Assembly: GCA_033398695.1 (NCBI GenBank)
Contig: JAWKAU010000209.1
Span: 162,001-226,000 of the forward strand
Direction: 5' to 3'
Length of the DNA: 64,000 nt
DNA from: Orobanche coerulescens
Lineage: Eukaryota > Streptophyta > Magnoliopsida > Lamiales > Orobanchaceae
Shown: positions 20,757 through 31,790 of the stretch, piece by piece
Layout of the letters: every line of letters starts with the position of its first letter
Position numbering within the stretch: position 1 is the stretch's first letter
Position numbers and translations under genes: made by a program
The notes under the pieces: model-generated
Told to the model about the DNA's origin: nothing
The model's input: the letters and a program-made list of their open reading frames with translations, nothing else
Databases searched by the model: none

Positions 20757-21060
20757 GCGTGACCGTAGGGTTATCCAATCCGGGTATGTCTTGCGGGGAC
20801 TCCGAGGTTCGGGGCTTGCTAGCCCGATGCCGGGATAACTTGTGGGGGTTATCATCGGGTATGACTTGCAGGGACTCCGAGGTTTGTGGGTTGTTAGCGC
20901 GATGCCGGGATAACTTATGGCTGTGGTTTGGAATGGTTTTGTGACTGTTGTCACGAGGACATGTGATTTGGTATGGTTTCCTATTGGGTTATTCACTCGG
21001 GTATGTTCTACGGGAGCATCTGAGGTTCGTGGCTTGTTAGCACGGGACGCGAATAATCCT
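20757..21060. repeat. Tandem 80-bp-class repeats in D LTR
   Basis: Three diverged units sharing GGGTATG, GACTCCGAGGTT, GCTTGTTAGC and CGGGATAAC (starting near 20775, 20857 and 20998). They recur in the D 3' LTR (26630-26915) and in the right-hand copy (60030-60315). Confidence 0.75.
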
Positions 21061-21882
21061 TAGGAACATGTGTTATGTGATTTGGGTCGTGGACCTTGTG
21101 TTTTGTGATTTGGGTCATGGACCCTGTGGCTTACGATTTGGGTCTTGGACCCCGTGTGTTGTGAATTGGGTTGTGAACCCGTGTTTTATTATTGGAACCC
21201 GTCTGTTATGAGTTTGGGCCGTGTCCCCAAGTGTTTTCAACAGACTTGAGAATTCCTTAATTCCAAATGTTTTCGAACTCCCGAGATCGTAAAATATTTT
21301 GTATGAGATACATGGTTCTATTCCTACCTTTTATAAATCAAACTGTTTTGATTAAGTGAATTACCTCGGGAAATATTTTTAAGATTATTATATTCTTGAA
21401 GCACGTTGTGTATGGCTTGTACTTTTGTTTTATACTTGCACTAGGAAAACAGTAGAGTTTTGCTAACCCCCAGGTATTCGGGGGGTGGATGTCTGTATTG
21501 CGTCCAGGTACTTGTAGGTTGCTGGGGAGCGAACCACAGGATCGGTATGAAGGGTGATGGAAGACGACGATACTAAACACATAAAGACCAATCGTAGAGT
21601 ATGTTGGGTAGTCTTGATGGTTATTTCTCCGATGTATTGTTACCCCGATTTATGGGAGCGTTATTGTATTCCAGCCCCTGTACGGGTATGAGTTTTGGGA
21701 CAGAATCCTGTATGTAATGTTGTGTGTGTTGTGATAAAAGACCAAAACGGTCTAATGGTCCTTTACGTAGCCATGTCGGCATGTGAAGTGATGCATTGTT
21801 TTGTATTTAGCCTGGTAGATCCTCGCGGAGAGGGTCTGCGGCGCTGTAATATTCCCGAGTGGTTTGGGGCTGTTACAGAATA

Positions 21883-21894
21883 TGGTATCAGAGA
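21883..21894 (+). promoter_or_regulatory. Element D primer binding site, tRNA-iMet type
   Basis: TGGTATCAGAGA five bases after the 5' LTR; 11 of 12 bases match the initiator tRNA-Met site. Confidence 0.8.
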
Positions 21895-23247
21895 CAGGTT
21901 GAGGAAACCTAGGCTGTCGGGTTGAGTTGTGTGTCGTCTGGTCTTGTCTTGTCAGATTTTGTTTGACTGAGTGGTGTCGCGATGCGTCGTCTGAGTTGTC
22001 GGTCGTGATTAGTATCGAGGCGCAACCATCATCTTCGTGCGATCTGTGGATGTAAGTCTCCCTACTTTGATGTGTCTCGTGTTATACGAGTTTATGTGAT
22101 TCTGTGTTATTATGTGGAGTTTAATTGTGTCTCGTGAATACTTACTCCATACTTGTTTGATTCTTGTATTGTGCTGGGATAAAGAGTAGTACTGGTATGT
22201 ATGTATGTATATATATATACATCTTTGTGTAAAATCGTTTTTACAGGAGCGATGTTTTGGATTGGTTACTCAATAAAAGTTTATCAATGTGGTATTTTAA
22301 ACTTCAAATGTTTTGGAGAAATCACGTAAATTCTACTTAAAAACATCCTTCGAGGAGGAAAAATGATTTGATTTTCGTATGATGACCTCAAGACCTAAGA
22401 TTTTGGGAATTCAACTACATATATTTTATGTTCATCTTGCATTGTAAATTTTCAAAATTTGATTTTTAAATGCTCAAACGAGGTCTATCAAAAGTTTACT
22501 TGAGACGTGACTTTCGCCTTCAACTTTTCGGTTTCATGAATTTCGGTTAAAAGTTATGTAGTGAGGATGTAAATTGTTGGCGTTTGGATTCGTATGGTGC
22601 TGACTATTTTTAACCTTCGACTTTTGGTATCATTTATTATATGCTCATGAATGTGTTGCTGGATTAGAATAGCTAGCGCGCGCTAACATGGCATGGCTAG
22701 CGCACACTAAGTCCCTGTTAAATCATACACTAATCGGTCTGAGCAAAAGCTTGGAAACTACATTATGGCCGTAAGTCTAACTTTTGCGATTGTTAGGCTG
22801 ACCGTTTGAGACCGTACTCTATGTGTGTTGTTCATGAATAACAATTGTTATGTGTGGTTATGTGTAATTTGAACTGTGTTCTTGTCCGCTGCGTGTGTAA
22901 AGTTCAAAATGACTTTTGGTGAGTATTTGGAAAGTATTACCGTCATCGGCCTCTTTGGCATTTTTGAACGTTTTTGAAAATGGTTTTCAACTTGGTGAGT
23001 TCTGGCGCGGAACCCATACAGAAAATGATTTTGATATAATGAATGAGTTTAATTTTATTGCATTTATAATTCACATAACAACGGCATTATAAATGAAGAT
23101 TGTCGGGATAATAGTTTGTATATTGTGCTCTAGCTTGAATTATATCGTAATATGTATATGATTTAATGGTGTTTGATTAAAGACGGGGATGTGAATATCT
23201 TGCTATGTTTTATGATCTTTCGTTGCCATAGGTTGTTGTTTGTTAGT
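21895..23247 (+). other. Element D leader
   Basis: 1.35 kb without a credible ORF. It has a GTAT/TA microsatellite (22196-22222), two TAGCGCGCGCTA-type palindromes (22674-22710), and ends in TTGTTTGTTAG at 23246, an acceptor-like site one base before the gag ATG. The first 180 bp is homologous to the start of the G interior at 57104. Confidence 0.5.
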
Positions 23248-24270
23248 ATGCCGAGGGGCAGAGGTTGTGGTCGTAACCGTGGTGCTGATGGCCATGGGGA
23301 TCAGATGCGGAATCAAGAGAATGTCGCTGGGAATGATTTTAGTTTGGGTGTTGCTACTATATTGCAACAAGTAGCGACTCAGATGACTCAGTTGACCCAA
23401 GTGGTTCAACGTAGCATTGACGCGAGTCAGAACGTCGGTGTAAATCAATGGCTTTGCGAGATAGTTCGTATGAATCCCCCTCGATTCGTCGGTGCTGCAG
23501 ATGTGTTGCGCTGGGATGGTTGGATTTTCCAGTGGGGAAAGATTTTCGAGGCTGTCGGATGTCCTGAAGAGCGGAAGGTACCTATCGTTCAGGACCTTCT
23601 TGACAAAGATGCCGCTAATTGGTGGGAAGCTGTTAAACCTCGTGATCATGATGTCACGTGGGCGGAGTACCAAGCATTTATGGAAGCTGAGTTCTGTCCG
23701 AAACCAATTAGAGAGCATAGAATTCGCGAATTCTACTTGGCAGAACCACAAGATATATCGGTGTCGCAAGCTATCATCGATTATTGCAAACAACTCAGTT
23801 ATGTGCAAGATCGGGTGAGAACCGAGGAAGAGAGGATCCTTCACTTTAACAGACGGATGAAGCCGGATATTCGCGTGTCTATGTCGGGATTCAATTTCAC
23901 TTCATTGAGGGACTATCAAGATCGAGCATTAGCCCGTGAACTAGCTTCGTTATCATCGGAGCGTGTGCCCGAGTCGAAGAAGCAGAGGAAGTCATATGAC
24001 TATGTGGACAGTGCAGGAGTTGGTGTTTCTAGTTTTCAATGTCGTAGCCTTTCCGCTGTGAAGCTCCATCGCTCGGCGCATGGAACTGAGAGTTCCAAGT
24101 CATCTACTCTGACTCCTGGTAAAGCCAGGAGATGTTTTAACTGTAATGTGGCAGGACATGTTCGTGCACATTGTCCTTATCCGCCAGTAACCTGTTACAG
24201 GTGTGGACTCGAGGGACACCGGGTTCAGTTTTGCGAGTTCAGCACCGAGCCTTCCGAGGCACATACTTGA
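23248..24270 (+). CDS. gag: Element D Gag
   Basis: 340 codons, open from the ATG of MPRGRGCGRNRG to TGA. The N-terminus is Gly/Arg-rich. The central Gag block has RKVPIVQDLLDKDAANWWEA, WAEYQAFMEAEFCP and SQAIIDYCKQLSYV. Near the C-terminus (about residues 296-329) are two zinc knuckles, CFNCNVAGHVRAHC and CYRCGLEGHRVQFC, both C-x2-C-x4-H-x4-C, which bind RNA. An in-frame upstream ATG at 23173 exists, but 23248 has the conserved AG|TATG context seen in B and C. No protease follows. This is one of only two long frames in the window open from end to end. Confidence 0.85.
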   Translation: MPRGRGCGRNRGADGHGDQMRNQENVAGNDFSLGVATILQQVATQMTQLTQVVQRSIDASQNVGVNQWLCEIVRMNPPRFVGAADVLRWDGWIFQWGKIFEAVGCPEERKVPIVQDLLDKDAANWWEAVKPRDHDVTWAEYQAFMEAEFCPKPIREHRIREFYLAEPQDISVSQAIIDYCKQLSYVQDRVRTEEERILHFNRRMKPDIRVSMSGFNFTSLRDYQDRALARELASLSSERVPESKKQRKSYDYVDSAGVGVSSFQCRSLSAVKLHRSAHGTESSKSSTLTPGKARRCFNCNVAGHVRAHCPYPPVTCYRCGLEGHRVQFCEFSTEPSEAHT

Positions 24271-25072
24271 GCGTTGATATCACGATCGACTCCGAGTAGT
24301 CCTGGAGGGGCGTGGTCTATCAGTTGTAAGTTGAGTTATTTCCCTTGCTTTGTTGTTTCGAATTTCGGAGATTAACTTCTTTTATTTGAAGTGGATCAGA
24401 TTTTGAACTCTGTACTTTCGACTCTGTCGACTCGTTTATGCTCGTTGATATTTTCTGAACTTGTCCTGTCTTGGGGTTTTGTTGATCGAACGAGTTGTGG
24501 TATTGTTTCAGAATAACCCGTTTGTCGTTGTGACTTTCCAATTGCTATTCCATTTCCTGTGGATCTTATGTGAATGCACATCTTGTTGTCTTCACCGGAT
24601 CGTATATTGTCTCGAGTCGAGATGTGAACTTTGGGGTTGTTGTTCGAGTATTATTGTTCATCGTGATTCGAATATGATCGTTCGATCGATGTGTCTCGAT
24701 CGTTGTGGTTCGATCGCTTGTTGTCTAGTCTTGTTGGTCTTGTATCGTAATTTTTGAACGTTTAGATTTCTTCGTAATTTCCTTGAGCTCGGGAGATTAA
24801 CTTCGTTTTCGATCTTCCAATCCTTGTGTGTAGAATTTCGTATTTGTTCAGCGATTAGATCGCATTTTGATTGACGTACTGTTCGGGCTGGTCAACCATA
24901 TTGATTTTGTTCGTTGCGTTCTGTTATCTTTTCCGACGTAGCGACATGCATAGTAGCAGCCACGTGCTACATGTGAATCGTTAGAGGCTGTCGGGAATGG
25001 ATAGCTTTTGTTATCTGAAATTGTTTTGCGTTGATCGTCCTATGTTTTAAGTTTCGGGGACGAAACTTCTTT
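24271..25072 (+). other. Element D 3' untranslated region
   Basis: No pol homology in any frame. Its last 120 bp (from about 24960) is homologous to the end of the G interior (58390-58510), including TAAGTTTCGGGGACGAAACT, a hairpin-like block at the end of chromovirus interiors. Confidence 0.6.
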
Positions 25073-25086
25073 TAAAGGGGGTAGAA
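25073..25086 (+). promoter_or_regulatory. Element D polypurine tract
   Basis: AAAGGGGGTAGAA directly before the 3' LTR; it primes plus-strand DNA synthesis in this class. The same tract precedes the LTR at 58511. Confidence 0.8.
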
Positions 25087-27728
25087 TGTAATACCCGAGA
25101 TTTTTGTTCTGGATTCGTTGAGTTTTCGGGGTTTTATCGGATTGTTATTGTCCTCATCATTGGAATTTTGTGCCATGTTTGGGTGTGTCTTGTTGGGGCA
25201 TGTGTTTGGAGGCGTTTCGAATCACTATGTTAGTTTTTGGGTTTTTGTGGTGTAGCGCACGCTAATGCTTGTGGCATAGCGCACGCTATGGCGTTGTGGC
25301 TAGCGCACGCTACTGAATGTGTAGCGCATGCTAACTGGTAGTCCAGAGGCAGTCCAAGAGCTACTGGATTGGGACTGGGGCTTTGTTAGCGCAAGCTAAG
25401 GTAGATAGCTAGCGCACGCTATCGACTGCTTAGCGCACGCTCTTTCTTCTTTCTAGCGCATGCTTCCCGGTAGGTACAGTTCTGTCCAGGGTCCACTGGA
25501 CTGGTTTCGTGACCCGTTAGCGCGCGCTACGCTCATGGGTCTAGCGCACACTAATAGTGTTATTCGGTAAATTCTGGGCGTTGACCTCGTTAGCGCGCGC
25601 TAATGCTGTCTAGTTAGCGCACGCTAATGACTGTCCAGTATAAATACTGGACAGTAGGCTTCACTTCATCATTTCTCACTTTTCTTCATCCCTTCCGACG
25701 GGAGTGAGCTCCAGAGGCGATTTTGAGTGATCTTCTTCTGCTAGCTTCATCTTCGAGCGGATTTGTAGGTTTTTAACAACATCTAATCGTCTTCATGGTC
25801 CAAATCAAGGTAATCTCTTCTTAGAACACTAGTTTCTTGAATTTGGGGTTTTTCCTTGGATTTGTGATTCTTACCCGATCTCATCCGATCGGTTGTGTAT
25901 TCTTGTTTGTCTTGACCGTGATCTTCAGATTTTGTTAACCGTTCATCGAGTTTTATCGCCTGGATCAATGATTCTTGATTTCTTTGAGAACACTTAGATC
26001 CTTGTTGTTTTTAAGATCGTTTAGGATTTCGATTAGTGTTATTGATTCGTGGTGATGTTATTTTCATACTATTCGTGGGACTGCCGAATCTTTGGTCATT
26101 TTTGGAAGCTCGAGAACTATCCGACCGTGTCCATTCGTTGTTCGGTTGCTCGTGGTGTCGAGGAAAGTATCTTGTCCATACGTTTCATGTTTCGTAGGTA
26201 TAATTATTGATAAATAATTTTATGCGAAACTCAATGTTTAATGAACGTAAAAAGGGATCGGTATGTTCTTGATAAATATTGTCTTTCAACGATAATTCGT
26301 GTACTTCGTGAATATATGTGTTCTCGGAATATGTGTGTTGGTTTTGTATGTTGAAAGATGCTATGATCACTTTGAGTGAGTTTAATAGACCGTAATCCTT
26401 TGCTGGGGATTACGTAATGTTATGTGTACTTGGTCGGTAAGAACGTAATGTGTGTGATATTAGTTGTTACTCCTTTGAAAAGAGGCTGTGATGTTTAAGT
26501 GTTGCTTGGCTTGATGTTCTGCTCATTGTTATGTAATCGTTGAAAGTGATGTGCCTCCGGGTAGGATTGATAAATATCTGGGATCCATACTTGTTAGTAT
26601 GGGTCGGGCGTGACCGTAGGGTTATCCAATCCGGGTATGTCTTGCGATGACTCCGAGGTTCGGGGCTTGCTAGCCCGATGCCGGGATAACTTGTGGGGGT
26701 TATCATCGGGTATGTATTGTGGGGACTCCGAGGTTCGTGGCTTGTTAGCGCGATGCCGGGATAACTTATGGTTGTGGTTTGGAATGGTTCCGTAACTGTT
26801 GTCACGAGGACATGTGATTTGGTATGGTTTCCTATTGGTTTATTCACTCGGGTATGTTCTACGAGAGCATCTGAGGTTCATGGCTTGTTAGCACGGGACG
26901 CGAATAATCCTTAGGAACATGTGTTATGTGATTTGGGTCGTGGACCCTGTGTTATGTGATTTGGGTCGTGGACCCTGTGACTTACGATTTGGGTCTTGGA
27001 CCCCGTGTGTTGTGAATTGGGTTGTGAACCCGTGTTTTATTATTGGAACCCGTGTATTATGATTTTGGGCCGTGTACCCAAGTGTTTTCGAAAGACTTGA
27101 GAATTCCTTAATTCCAAATGTTTTCAAACTCCCGAGATCGTAAAATATTTTGTATGAGATATATGGTTCTATTCCTGCCTTTTATAAATCAAACTGTTTT
27201 GATTAAGTGAATTATCTCGGGAAATATTTTTAAGATTATTATATTCTTGAAGCACGTTGTGTATGGCTTGTACTTCTGTTTTATACTTGCACTAGCAAAA
27301 TAGTGGAGTTTTGCTAACCCCCGAGTATTCGGGGGGTGGATATCTGTATTGCGTCCAGGTACTTGTAGGTTGCTGGGGAGCGAACCACAGGATCAGTACG
27401 AAGGGTGATGGAAGACGACGATACTAAACACATAAAGACCAATCGTAGAGTATGTTGGGTAGTCTTGTTGGTTATTTCGCCGATGTATTGTTACCCCGAT
27501 TTATGGGAGCGTTATTGTATTCCAGCCCCTGTGCGGGTATGAGTTTTGGGAAAGAATCATGTATGTAATGTTGTGTGTGTTGTGATAAAAGACCAAAACG
27601 GTCTAATGGTCCTTTACGTAGCCATGTCGGCATGTGAAGTGATGCATTGTTTTGTATTTAGCCTGGTAGATCCTCGCGGAGAGGATCTGCGGCGCTGTAA
27701 TATTCCCGAGTGGTTTGGGGGTGTTACA
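25087..27728 (+). mobile_element. Element D 3' LTR
   Basis: Starts TGTAATACCCGAG and ends GGGGTGTTACA, with the same internal layout as the 5' LTR and one or two more palindromes (25252-25628). It is closer to the right-hand LTR at 58511 than to its own 5' LTR (about 4 versus 10 differences in the first 150 bases). Confidence 0.9.
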
Positions 27729-28682
27729 CAAATGACTCAGATGGGACAACTGATGGAGACGATGCATAACTCAACTACTCAAAATCAACAGGCTCCTCCT
27801 CCGCCACCTCAGAGGCAAGAGAGGGGTGTGAGCAGTATCATTGGCGACATCTCTCGCCAGAGACCACCTACTTTTGAGGGCTCATCTGAGCCGGCAGATA
27901 TTGTTCACTGGCTTGAGCATTTCGAGAAGTTGTTTGCTATGGTGGAGTGTCCCGAAGGGCTCAAAGTTTCAGTTGCGGCTTACTATCTTGGTAAGGGCGC
28001 ACATTCATGGTGGTTATCGTTGAAGCCCACCGATGGATCTTGTACATGGGATCAATTCAGGACTCTCATGATGGAGAGGTATTATCCGGCCCCACTCAGG
28101 GAGGCCAAGTTATCAGAATTACTCACTCCCGACCTCTCAGCGGACGATGATGTTCTCGCCATCGCCGAGAAATTTCAGGAGCTACTTCCTTTCGCCTCGT
28201 CCATTATTCACTCTGAGGCAGACAAGATCAAGTATTTCTGCAAGAGGTTGAAGCCTCGTATGCAGATGCAGTTGCTTAATCACAATTGCACCACTCTGGA
28301 CGAATTCATTGAGAAAGCTGTTACTTATGAGCTTATTGCTAAGGAGATTGCTAAGCAACAACCTTCATCTGCTGGCAAGAAGTCAAAGAATCGTAATCAG
28401 TCTGACGGCAGTCAGGCCACTTTCAAGAAACCTCGTGCGGGCTCTCCTTTTTCTGGGCGACCTCCTATGGCGCCTAGACCCGCGGAATCTCAGTCACGAG
28501 CGGCCAGTTCGGCCATCACCTGTTTCAACTGTGAAGAACAGGGTCATTTCAGCACCAAGTGTCCGAGGCAGACTGTCACGTGCCATAGCTGTGGGATTAC
28601 TGGGCATAAGGCCCGTTTTTGCCGAAGAGACTCTAAACCTACTCTGGCATCATATCAGGCCCCGATACATTCAGCGGTGTAG
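27729..28682 (+). pseudogene. gag: Element C gag, C-terminal part
   Basis: Resumes after D with MTQMGQLMETMHN. Shows the Gag block PPTFEGSSEPADIVHWLEHF, AAYYLGKGAHSWW and LNHNCTTLDEFIEKA, then two zinc knuckles, CFNCEEQGHFSTKC and CHSCGITGHKARFC. A TAG at 28680-28682 interrupts the frame before protease; the right-hand copy has CAG there, so the stop is a copy-specific mutation. An apparent start at 27546 lies in the D LTR and is not real. Confidence 0.85.
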
Positions 28683-29045
28683 AATCAGGCCACTCAGTCC
28701 GCGTCGTTCAAGACGACAGGAGCAAATAAAGGCGGAGCCAAGAGCTATCAGATGGGAGCGTCCGGTTTGGGGACCGGCAAGCCCCGAATTTATGAGATGA
28801 AGAAGACCGACGATCCAGAAGCCTGGATGATCTCAGGTACACTCGATATTCTATCTCAACCTGTGTGTACCCTTTTTGATACTAGTGCATCGCATTCATT
28901 CATTTTCGAGTCATGTTTGAGTAGACTACGTCTGGGTAGTGCTACTAGTTGTGAGCCTTATATCATTGGTCTACCTGATGGTAGAAGAATTATCGGGAAT
29001 CGTGAGATTAAGGATTGTCCGATTCAGCTTCCTGGCCATGATTGG
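28683..29045 (+). pseudogene. pol: Element C protease region, split by solo LTR E
   Basis: Continues the gag frame through GKPRIYEMKKTDDPEA to CTLFDTSASHSFIFES, the aspartic protease motif. The usual D-S/T-G triad reads D-T-S here and also in the right-hand copy, so protease was probably inactive before duplication. E interrupts after LPGHDW; reading resumes at 31268. Confidence 0.8.
29041..29045 (+). repeat. Target site duplication of E, left copy (ATTGG)
   Basis: ATTGG before the E LTR start, repeated at 31268-31272. The uninterrupted site is preserved at about 62440-62446 in the right-hand copy of C, which shows the empty target. Confidence 0.95.
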
Positions 29046-31267
29046 TGTGATACCACCAGTATTACATGCTTTTTCACTTTGGGCGCTCACGTCCATTTCT
29101 TATGTTTGATAAATAAATGTACTCCATTGCAATAAAACATATTTTGTATAATATGGTTGTACTGTATCGCATCTATTATTCGTGTATCGTGATGGTATGA
29201 CGGTTGACGAACTTTCAGTGACATACCTCGATGTCGTTAGGTAATTATCGGTGCGAATATGACGGTGGCCAACGTCTTGTTCCCCGAGAGATTTCCAGAC
29301 GACATGGAGAGGGAGTCGTGTCATAAGAAATTAATATGATAATAATTTGGCAAACAAAACTGTCCTTTACGTAAGTTATACTCCGAGTCATTACGCATGC
29401 TATATCTGAGACATTACGTACGTTAAATATCGGCCCTTACGTACGTAACATCAGTCTTCGGTCTTTGGACAGGAATCTTTGTCAGGTAGTACGCATGCCG
29501 ACCAACTTTCGGCGTGATTGCGACAGGCAAGTCAACGAGGTGTTACGTACGTTAACCTGCTTTCGTTACGTACGTAACGATGTGTGTAAATCGTTCCAGC
29601 GAGTTCCTTACGTACGTTAATATTTTGCCATAACGTACGTAAAGTCTCTTACATACGTAAACCGTCAGGCATAACGTACGTAAGGGCAATCTGAGTTTAT
29701 AAAAGAACACTTTGCCTTTCATTTCTTCCGTCCCAAAAATCATTCTTCTTCCTTGTACACTGCTCTCCACCATCCTTGGACCAATTCTAACCTCCCAATT
29801 CAAGTGCTATCCTATTAGAGTACGTTAATCAAGCTTCGGGGAAGGTCTTGAAGGTGTTATCCTCTCGTTCTCCTTCGTCCACCGTCGTTCTTCATCATCT
29901 TTTGTCAGTAAAGGTAAGTTTATCCAACCTTGAACTCATTTCAGTATTGTTTAGTAAGTTATAGTAAACCTCGGATGCCTTGGGTAGCTTAGAACCCTCA
30001 GTAATAATCGAACCGGTATATAACTATCGCAATTGTTAATCGATATCCATCAAAGCTAGAAATTGGAATGAATAATGGTAGAACTCATAATCATATTGCT
30101 AATCACCAACTTCTCGGAATCATCTTGAAGGATTTCATGTATAACCGCATTATCATGTTGAATAAAACCGTTAATGAATCCTTGATGAACCTACCAACAA
30201 TTTCTAGCCGAATAGATACCGAAACATGTTAAGATGATGGATTAATCGTTCTAGACTTGCATATTAAGACAATGATGAAATCTTGGTGATTGTTGGTTAT
30301 AATTAACTAGGAATGTTGTGTTAGAACACTATTGTTTAGCGGAAGGATAACTTATAAAGAATGTTGCCGAACCTAAGAAATTAATGGCACGCATTATGGT
30401 TAAAAATGGAGAAATTCGATTCCGACATCATAAGCAACTAGGATAGGGTTCTAACAGGTGGGAGGGGGAGGAACGTCGTTGATCATCATTGTTATCATAA
30501 GATGTTAATCAACAAACATGTAATATGTCGGATTTCCAAGTGCGATCGTTCAAGCCGTTGCCTTGTCAAGAAATAACTCTCGTCGGATTTGAGGCAAGTG
30601 AATCTTGCTCAAACTTTACGTCTTGTAATTTTAGACATAGTAAATGTTACTATTGTGGAATGGTGCTCTTACGATTATCTTGTCCGGAGTATTCCCGAGT
30701 AGATACTACCGTGACCCTTGGCCGCGGCCTTGGGAGTTTTCTTGTTGGACCGTGTTGCGGGATAAAACCTGAATGGTACCCACATCCGGAGTATTCCTGT
30801 GTAGATACTTCCGTGACCCTTGGTTGCGACCTTGGGAGTTTATGTGCTGATAAGAGGAATAACATGGAACATTCGGTGACAACTTTATTCCTTGAAATTA
30901 TTAGATTTTACCTTTGAGTTTGGGTTGGATTGTTTCTGACCTAGGTTACTGGCACGACATGTCGTGCCAGGTAAATTTGTTGAATTTGTGCAGGACACCC
31001 CCGAAGGTTACGGGCAGGCATGAGCTGTGTTGGAAGAAGGCCTGTTAATTTCTTAAATCAATTTGAACATTCCACATTGTGTAATAACCGTATGTACGGA
31101 CACTATTTGCTTTTGTACTTTGGGTTGTACAAATACTTTCTTAATTACTTCCGTATATTACCACTTTTAATAAAATATTTTAGAAAATATTTTCAAAAAC
31201 TTGCCTTGTGGGTCCCTCATGGGATCTACGGCACTGTGGCGTCCCGGTTCATTTTGGGGGCGTTACA
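29046..31267 (+). mobile_element. Solo LTR E inserted in element C
   Basis: A single 2.2-kb LTR, starting TGTGATACC and ending GGGGGCGTTACA, with 5-bp ATTGG duplications and no interior: the product of recombination between the two LTRs of a full element. Plus orientation follows from the array of TTACGTACGTAA words (29385-29686), TATAAAA (29698-29704), a donor-like AAAG|GTAAGT (29912/29913), a 60-bp repeat pair (about 30684 and 30786) and the terminal GATCTACGGCACTGT block. No credible ORF. Confidence 0.9.
29385..29686. repeat. TTACGTACGTAA palindrome array in E
   Basis: About eight copies of TTACGTACGTTA/TTACGTACGTAA and variants between about 29415 and 29685, directly upstream of the TATA box. 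The core word is shared with B and with the LTR at 1-1587. Confidence 0.85.
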
Positions 31268-31790
31268 ATTGGTTAGCAGACCTAATCGTGGTAGATTTAC
31301 CGAGAGACGGCGTCATCCTGGGTATTGATTGGATGGATTGTCACGATGCCGTCATTAGTGTCCGTAAGCGTATGGTCACTATCATTTCACACGATGGGGT
31401 CAAATGTGTATCTCAGGGAAGTAATCCCAGCTGTTCCGGGAGAGTCATCAACTTGATGAAAGCAGTGAAATTACTTAGTCAGGGGTGTGTCGGTTATTGG
31501 TGCTATATGACCAAGGCCGAGAAACCATTAGTAATGTTGATGGATATTCCTATAGTGAGAGAATATGCCGATGTATTTCCAAATGATTTACCTGGTTTGC
31601 CTCCACAGAGAGATGTGGAATTCACGATTGAGTTGGAGCCCGGTACCGTACCGGATGACCCTAACCGAAATGCAAGAGTTGAAGAATCAATTAGAGGATT
31701 TGACCGAGAAGGGTTATATTCGACCGAGTGCGTCCCCGTGGGGAGCACCAATGCTATTCGTCAAGAATAAGGATGGATCATTCCGCTTGT
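31268..31790 (+). pseudogene. pol: Element C protease-RT connection
   Basis: Reads WLADLIVVDLPRDGVILGIDW, then RVINLMKAVKLLSQGCVGYW and [16 protein letters not shown], the stretch leading into RT. A small deletion around 31640-31655 removes a conserved segment and shifts the frame. The right-hand copy has the same deletion, so it predates the duplication. Confidence 0.8.

Larger units (their letters stand above)
19259..21877 (+). mobile_element. Element D 5' LTR
   Basis: Starts TGTAATACCTGAG and ends GGCTGTTACA. It contains the TAGCGCACGCTA array (19424-19774), a TATAAATA box within an inverted repeat (19781-19798), a donor-like AAG|GTAATC (19959/19960), tandem repeats around CCGAGGTT (20757-21060), and the terminal GGTCTGCGGCGCTGTAAT block. 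ORFs inside are not credible genes. Confidence 0.9.
19259..27728 (+). mobile_element. Element D: gag-only LTR retrotransposon inserted in C gag
   Basis: 8.5-kb element with 2.6-kb LTRs (19259-21877, 25087-27728), an initiator-Met-type PBS, a 340-codon gag and a polypurine tract. There is no protease, RT, RNase H or integrase in the 3.2-kb interior. This is the structure described for TR-GAG elements, which supply their own Gag and borrow Pol. Its Gag is closer to that of B than to that of its host C. The LTRs differ at about 10 of the first 150 bases, so the insertion is not recent. TSD CAAAT. Confidence 0.9.

Noticed and set aside
20616..20996. Recurrent 126-codon minus-strand ORF (also 26467-26847 and 59869-60249)
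   Set aside because: It lies antisense in the D LTR tandem-repeat region. Its recurrence follows from LTR copies, not from selection; no domain is recognised.
22196..22222. GTAT/TA microsatellite as a possible regulatory site
   Set aside because: A plain microsatellite in the D leader, with no support for a function.
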